DNA of 17,187 bases from Chloroflexota bacterium (GTDB lineage: Bacteria; Chloroflexota; Anaerolineae; Promineifilales; Promineifilaceae), in NCBI GenBank assembly GCA_008501785.1, contig QQUD01000764.1:1-17187 (forward strand), read 5' to 3'. The notes beneath the pieces were generated by a model that was not told the DNA's origin, made no database searches, and worked only from the letters and a program-made list of their open reading frames with translations. The translations under genes and the position numbers were made by a program. Each line of letters opens with the position of its first letter. Within the stretch, counting starts at the first letter, position 1. Positions 14,580 through 17,187 of this stretch are shown here, piece after piece.

Positions 14580-14621
14580 CATTAAGAATTATTAATATCT
14601 TACTAAATCTTAATGAGGTTT
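14574..14621 (-). terminator. Intrinsic terminator of the glycosyltransferase gene
   Basis: Perfect 14-bp inverted repeat aaacctcattaaga (14574-14587) with tcttaatgaggttt (14608-14621), loop of 20 nt. Read on the minus strand, the stem ends in GAGG followed by six T, about 100 bp after the glycosyltransferase stop. Confidence 0.7.
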
Positions 14622-14723
14622 ATGTTGAGTATGTGTTCACTATTCATCAACAACAAAAATATACTATACAAGCCATTTTTCAAATCAGAGAGCACAGATG
14701 ATCACATAAGTTAACAAACTATA

Positions 14724-15749
14724 TCATTTGGAATTCTGGGTGTTTGTTTCCTGCTCATCTAATTGAAAGCCATATTTTTTGTTGACGAGGTATAACGGCC
14801 GTCCCCTTACCTCATCATAAATACGCCCCAAGTATTCGCCAACAATGCCCAGGCTGATGAGTTGAACGCTGCCCAGGAACAGGACCATGACCAGGGTGGT
14901 GGCCTGTCCGAAAAACGCTTGTCCTGGGCCGAAGAGGCGTAGAATGATGACAAGGATGATGGCGAGAACGGAGAGAACGGCCGTTCCAAATCCAAAATAA
15001 GTCGCCAATTGCAGCGGAAAGTAAGAAAATCCCGTAATCGCATCCATCGCAAAACGCGTCATGCGACGCACCGTGAACTTCGTCTCACCGGCAAAACGGG
15101 ATTGGCGTTCATAAAAAACACCCATTTGCTTATAACCAACCCACGTCACCATGCCACGCAAAAAGCGATTATGCTCTGGCATTTCCAAAATCGAATTGAC
15201 CACCAGCCGATCCATCAGCCGAAAATCACCTGTATCTACCGGAATTTTGATACCCGTAATGCCATTAATGATGCGATAAAACGCTTTGGCAGTGACTTTT
15301 TTAAATAAGGTTTCCCCATCACGGCTGGAGCGCACCCCATAAACAACCTCGTACCCTTCTTTCCAATGCTTGATCATTTCCAGAATGACTTCTGGTGGAT
15401 CTTGCAAATCGGCGTCAATCAACACAACCGCATCACCGGACGTGTGTTCCAATCCGGCCGTCACTGCAATTTGGAAGGTAAAGTTACGTGACAAAATAAT
15501 GCCGCGCACACGCGGATCATTTTCATGCAGCTCTGCAATCACCTCGGCCGAACGGTCCCGACTGCCATCATCAACCAGCACCATTTCCCACGGCTCACCG
15601 GTCTGTTCCATCACCTCATGTACGCGCCGATACAGCTCATGCAAAACAGCTTCTTCATTATGCACCGGAGCCACAATCGAATATATTGGCTTCGGTAATT
15701 GTTGTTTTTCTTTTTCATCCATCGAATTAATCTCTTTTTCCAAAATCAC
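14724..15749 (-). CDS. Family 2 glycosyltransferase, DPM1/GtrB-like polyprenyl-phosphate type
   Basis: 341 residues from a GTG. The frame is open to a TTG at 15824, but a perfect GGAGGAG (15755-15761) sits five bases before the GTG at 15749. The GT-A domain shows YSIVAPVHNEE, the nucleotide-binding VLVDDGSRD (Asp60-Asp61), LSRNF, and DADLQDPPE (112-120) with the metal-binding acidic residues; DTGDFRLMDR and RFLRGMVTWVG follow. Two membrane helices lie at about 247-271 and 284-305, then IGEYLGRIYDEVRGRP-type tail (seen as VGEYLGRIYDEVRGRP), typical of enzymes that load a sugar from a nucleotide sugar onto polyprenyl phosphate at the inner membrane face. Sugar unknown. The GTG start and motif set make the family call firm. 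It follows the phosphatase-fold gene by about 120 bp on the same strand. Confidence 0.93.
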   Translation of the reverse strand: MILEKEINSMDEKEKQQLPKPIYSIVAPVHNEEAVLHELYRRVHEVMEQTGEPWEMVLVDDGSRDRSAEVIAELHENDPRVRGIILSRNFTFQIAVTAGLEHTSGDAVVLIDADLQDPPEVILEMIKHWKEGYEVVYGVRSSRDGETLFKKVTAKAFYRIINGITGIKIPVDTGDFRLMDRLVVNSILEMPEHNRFLRGMVTWVGYKQMGVFYERQSRFAGETKFTVRRMTRFAMDAITGFSYFPLQLATYFGFGTAVLSVLAIILVIILRLFGPGQAFFGQATTLVMVLFLGSVQLISLGIVGEYLGRIYDEVRGRPLYLVNKKYGFQLDEQETNTQNSK

Positions 15750-15754
15750 AGCTT

Positions 15755-15761
15755 CTCCTCC
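15755..15761 (-). promoter_or_regulatory. Shine-Dalgarno GGAGGAG deciding the glycosyltransferase start
   Basis: GGAGGAG on the minus strand lies five bases before the GTG at 15749. The next ATG in frame (15722) has no comparable site. Confidence 0.85.
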
Positions 15762-15867
15762 GAACGTAGGACAAAACGCTGTTTTGTCCCCTTTGTAACG
15801 CTTACCTTTATACACAATTGCCAAGATAAAAGCATCACAGTCATTCAGAATTCGAGCAGCAACTTAT

Positions 15868-16659
15868 TTATACAATAACGGTAGAGACGATACCTACATG
15901 ATCAGAAGGGTAAAGCGTCTCATCATCTTCTGCTGGTTTATCACAAAAAATAGCTGCTTTGACAACTTTTTGGATAGCTGGCGAGATGAAAATGTAGTCT
16001 AAACAGCCAGTCCAGCCCAGGCTTTGCACATTATCATAAGCAGATTTGGGCGGCACCAAAGCAGTGGGATACGTTGCATACGGTTCATGCGCGTGTAGCA
16101 GTTCGTAAACCGAGCGATATGATTGTTTCATGAAATTAATTGCCAGACCATTTGGCACTTCATTGAAATCACCGGCCACAATCTGCACAGGCACCCAGCG
16201 CCGATCATGCAGCCAGCCGGTCAGCTTAACCACCTGCTGCAGCCGTTCTTCCCTGCCAAACGCATTGCTGTGTAAATGGACGCTAACAAAATCTACCGTT
16301 TGCCGTGTCGGCAGTTCAACATTCACCCGCAAGGCAATGCGCCCACCAAACCCCAATACAAGATGTTCGTGATATAGCACGGGCAGTTTGGTTAAAATGC
16401 CAATCCCTTCAGTGTATCCTAAAATGGGGTGTGCTTTGCGTTTTTGGATGAGGCGATACGGCCGTTTTGAATCCCCCGACACCCGCGCATTAATCTGATT
16501 GCGCAGCCAACGCCCTTGCCCTATTGGAAAGCTCAACTCCTGCAAGCTGATCAAATCTGGCGCAGCATCCACCAACTGTGCCACCAACAGGTGACGCCGC
16601 TTTAACCAGCGGTCTGCGCGATTGCGCACATTAATGGTGGCGACGGTTAAGTGAGGCAT
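15868..16659 (-). CDS. Endonuclease/exonuclease/phosphatase-fold family protein
   Basis: 263 residues, a complete single-domain EEP fold. Motifs in order: TINVRN (Asn10), DLISLQEL (metal ligand Glu41), FVSVHLHS (His128), VAGDFNEVP (Asp164 and Asn166), CLDYIFIS (Asp221) and SDHVGI (Asp253-His254). All catalytic positions of the DNase I/exonuclease III/phosphatase superfamily are present, so it should be an active metal-dependent phosphodiesterase or phosphatase. There is no signal peptide, so it is probably cytoplasmic. The substrate, whether nucleic acid, phospholipid or sugar phosphate, cannot be read from the sequence. The ATG at 16659 lacks a clear Shine-Dalgarno. A repeat hairpin sits directly upstream. 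Confidence 0.9.
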   Translation of the reverse strand: MPHLTVATINVRNRADRWLKRRHLLVAQLVDAAPDLISLQELSFPIGQGRWLRNQINARVSGDSKRPYRLIQKRKAHPILGYTEGIGILTKLPVLYHEHLVLGFGGRIALRVNVELPTRQTVDFVSVHLHSNAFGREERLQQVVKLTGWLHDRRWVPVQIVAGDFNEVPNGLAINFMKQSYRSVYELLHAHEPYATYPTALVPPKSAYDNVQSLGWTGCLDYIFISPAIQKVVKAAIFCDKPAEDDETLYPSDHVGIVSTVIV

Positions 16660-16670
16660 TTTTAGTAAAA

Positions 16671-16735
16671 AGTGATAAGTGGTTAGTGATTAGTGAGTAG
16701 TTTTTACTAATCACTAACCACTCATCACTCATCAC
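16671..16735. repeat. Inverted repeat of AGTGATTAG-type units
   Basis: The arms gtggttagtgattagt (16679-16694) and actaatcactaaccac (16706-16721) form a perfect 16-bp stem with an 11-nt loop; outer AGTGAT units extend it with mismatches to about 16671 and 16735. It fills the 85-bp gap between two minus-strand genes and may serve as terminator for the upstream one. Confidence 0.85.
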
Positions 16736-16744
16736 TCTGTCCTT

Positions 16745-17187
16745 CTAACTCAAATCAATCTCAGTCGTCCCAGCCGGAACGGCCGTTTGTAAACTCTGTT
16801 CCTTATCTCGCATCACCAGCGTAAAAGGCGTGTCTGTCGTAATTGTTATTTTAGTGGCATCCCCAATCAAATCAACCGTGCCGTCAGGTCCCAGCGGGTG
16901 ATTTTTGATACCATACGGCTCATCCGTATCCAGCAGCCTTTCCCAATAAACACGCCGCTGTGGCCAATCGGCACGAACGCCAATGATATGCTCTAATAGA
17001 ATGCTGATCGGCGATACGCCAGTCGCACCAATAAAATCTTTTTTGGCAGGATTACCGGGAGCGGTCGTTTCCGGCGCATAATTCTCCCCAAACGTACCGG
17101 TCTCTTTGAAAACGGCCGCAACCTGCTCCAGATGATTCCGCGCAACTTGATGCGCTAATTTGTATTTTTTATGTTCCCGCAAACCGC
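16745..17187 (-). CDS. C-terminal part of an alpha/alpha-barrel glycoside hydrolase (trehalase/GH63-like), 5' end beyond window
   Basis: The frame is open through the right edge; the visible 147 codons are the 3' end. The segment LAHQVARNHLEQVAAVFKETGTFGENYAPETTAPGNPAKKDFIGATGVSPISILLEHIIG (read in parts) has the order seen at the end of alpha/alpha six-barrel glycosidases such as trehalases and GH63-type enzymes: a helix, ETGT..E.Y.PET, a G-x-G-x-S-PI turn and a final helix. A short beta-rich tail (ITITTDTPFTLVMRDKEQSL) closes the protein. A TTG at 17182 is not taken as the start, since the homologous region is always internal. The catalytic residues would be outside the window, so the substrate is unknown. 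Family call moderate. Confidence 0.65.
   Translation of the reverse strand, partial: GLREHKKYKLAHQVARNHLEQVAAVFKETGTFGENYAPETTAPGNPAKKDFIGATGVSPISILLEHIIGVRADWPQRRVYWERLLDTDEPYGIKNHPLGPDGTVDLIGDATKITITTDTPFTLVMRDKEQSLQTAVPAGTTEIDLS

Larger units (their letters stand above)
4945..16786. repeat. Dispersed palindrome ACGGCCGT, 11 copies
   Basis: Exact copies begin at 4945, 7173, 7394, 8465, 8690, 8919, 12398, 14795, 14977, 16458 and 16779. Those at 7390-7405 and 8461-8476 extend to the perfect 16-mer GGAAACGGCCGTTTCC. All copies lie inside genes, none in the first 4.9 kb. One would expect well under one copy by chance in this length. Confidence 0.9.

Overview
The window looks like a chromosomal segment of a bacterium, most likely from the Chloroflexota (Anaerolineae or Ardenticatenia-like). 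This is inferred from three things: the gene families present (an EAD-nSTAND-WD40 giant protein, a homocysteine methyltransferase/MTHFR fusion, a Tat substrate starting FDxxTRxLSxxxSRR), the intergenic repeats, and a heavily over-used palindrome, ACGGCCGT. No rRNA, tRNA, CRISPR array, transposase or phage gene is visible.

Left part (1-7092), AT-richer, all on the minus strand. First comes the 5' two thirds or more of a lipoprotein that joins a YncE-type beta-propeller to a c-type haem domain. It is open to the left window edge. Next is a 1529-residue protein with an N-terminal effector-associated-like domain, an nSTAND1 NTPase, one membrane helix, a 14-residue-period helical repeat and about 17 WD40 blades. 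Every cysteine of the WD40 half occurs in a close pair. I read it as a membrane-spanning sensor of the STAND class.

Middle part (7093-11464), GC-richer, conserved genes. A bifunctional homocysteine S-methyltransferase/methylenetetrahydrofolate reductase and an LCP-family cell-wall ligase lie on the minus strand, separated by a hairpin made of ACAGAG-type repeats. A divergent promoter region then leads to moaA (GTP 3',8-cyclase) on the plus strand.

Right-middle part (11466-14723), AT-rich, plus strand. Three genes follow one good promoter: a MauE-type membrane protein fused to a thioredoxin domain (CGPC), a small cysteine-free beta-rich protein of unknown function, and a probably Tat-exported protein with 16 cysteines carrying a phospholipase A2-type CxxHDxCY motif. 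They look like a disulfide-handling module and its cysteine-rich client.

Right part (14724-17187), minus strand. It holds a polyprenyl-phosphate-type family 2 glycosyltransferase, an endonuclease/exonuclease/phosphatase-fold protein, and the 3' end of an alpha/alpha-barrel glycoside hydrolase that continues past the right edge. A second repeat-derived hairpin lies between the last two.

Several starts were moved from the longest reading frame because a clear Shine-Dalgarno or an ATG points further in: LCP protein TTG at 10165, glycosyltransferase GTG at 15749, WD40 protein ATG at 6665, PLA2-like protein ATG at 13534.
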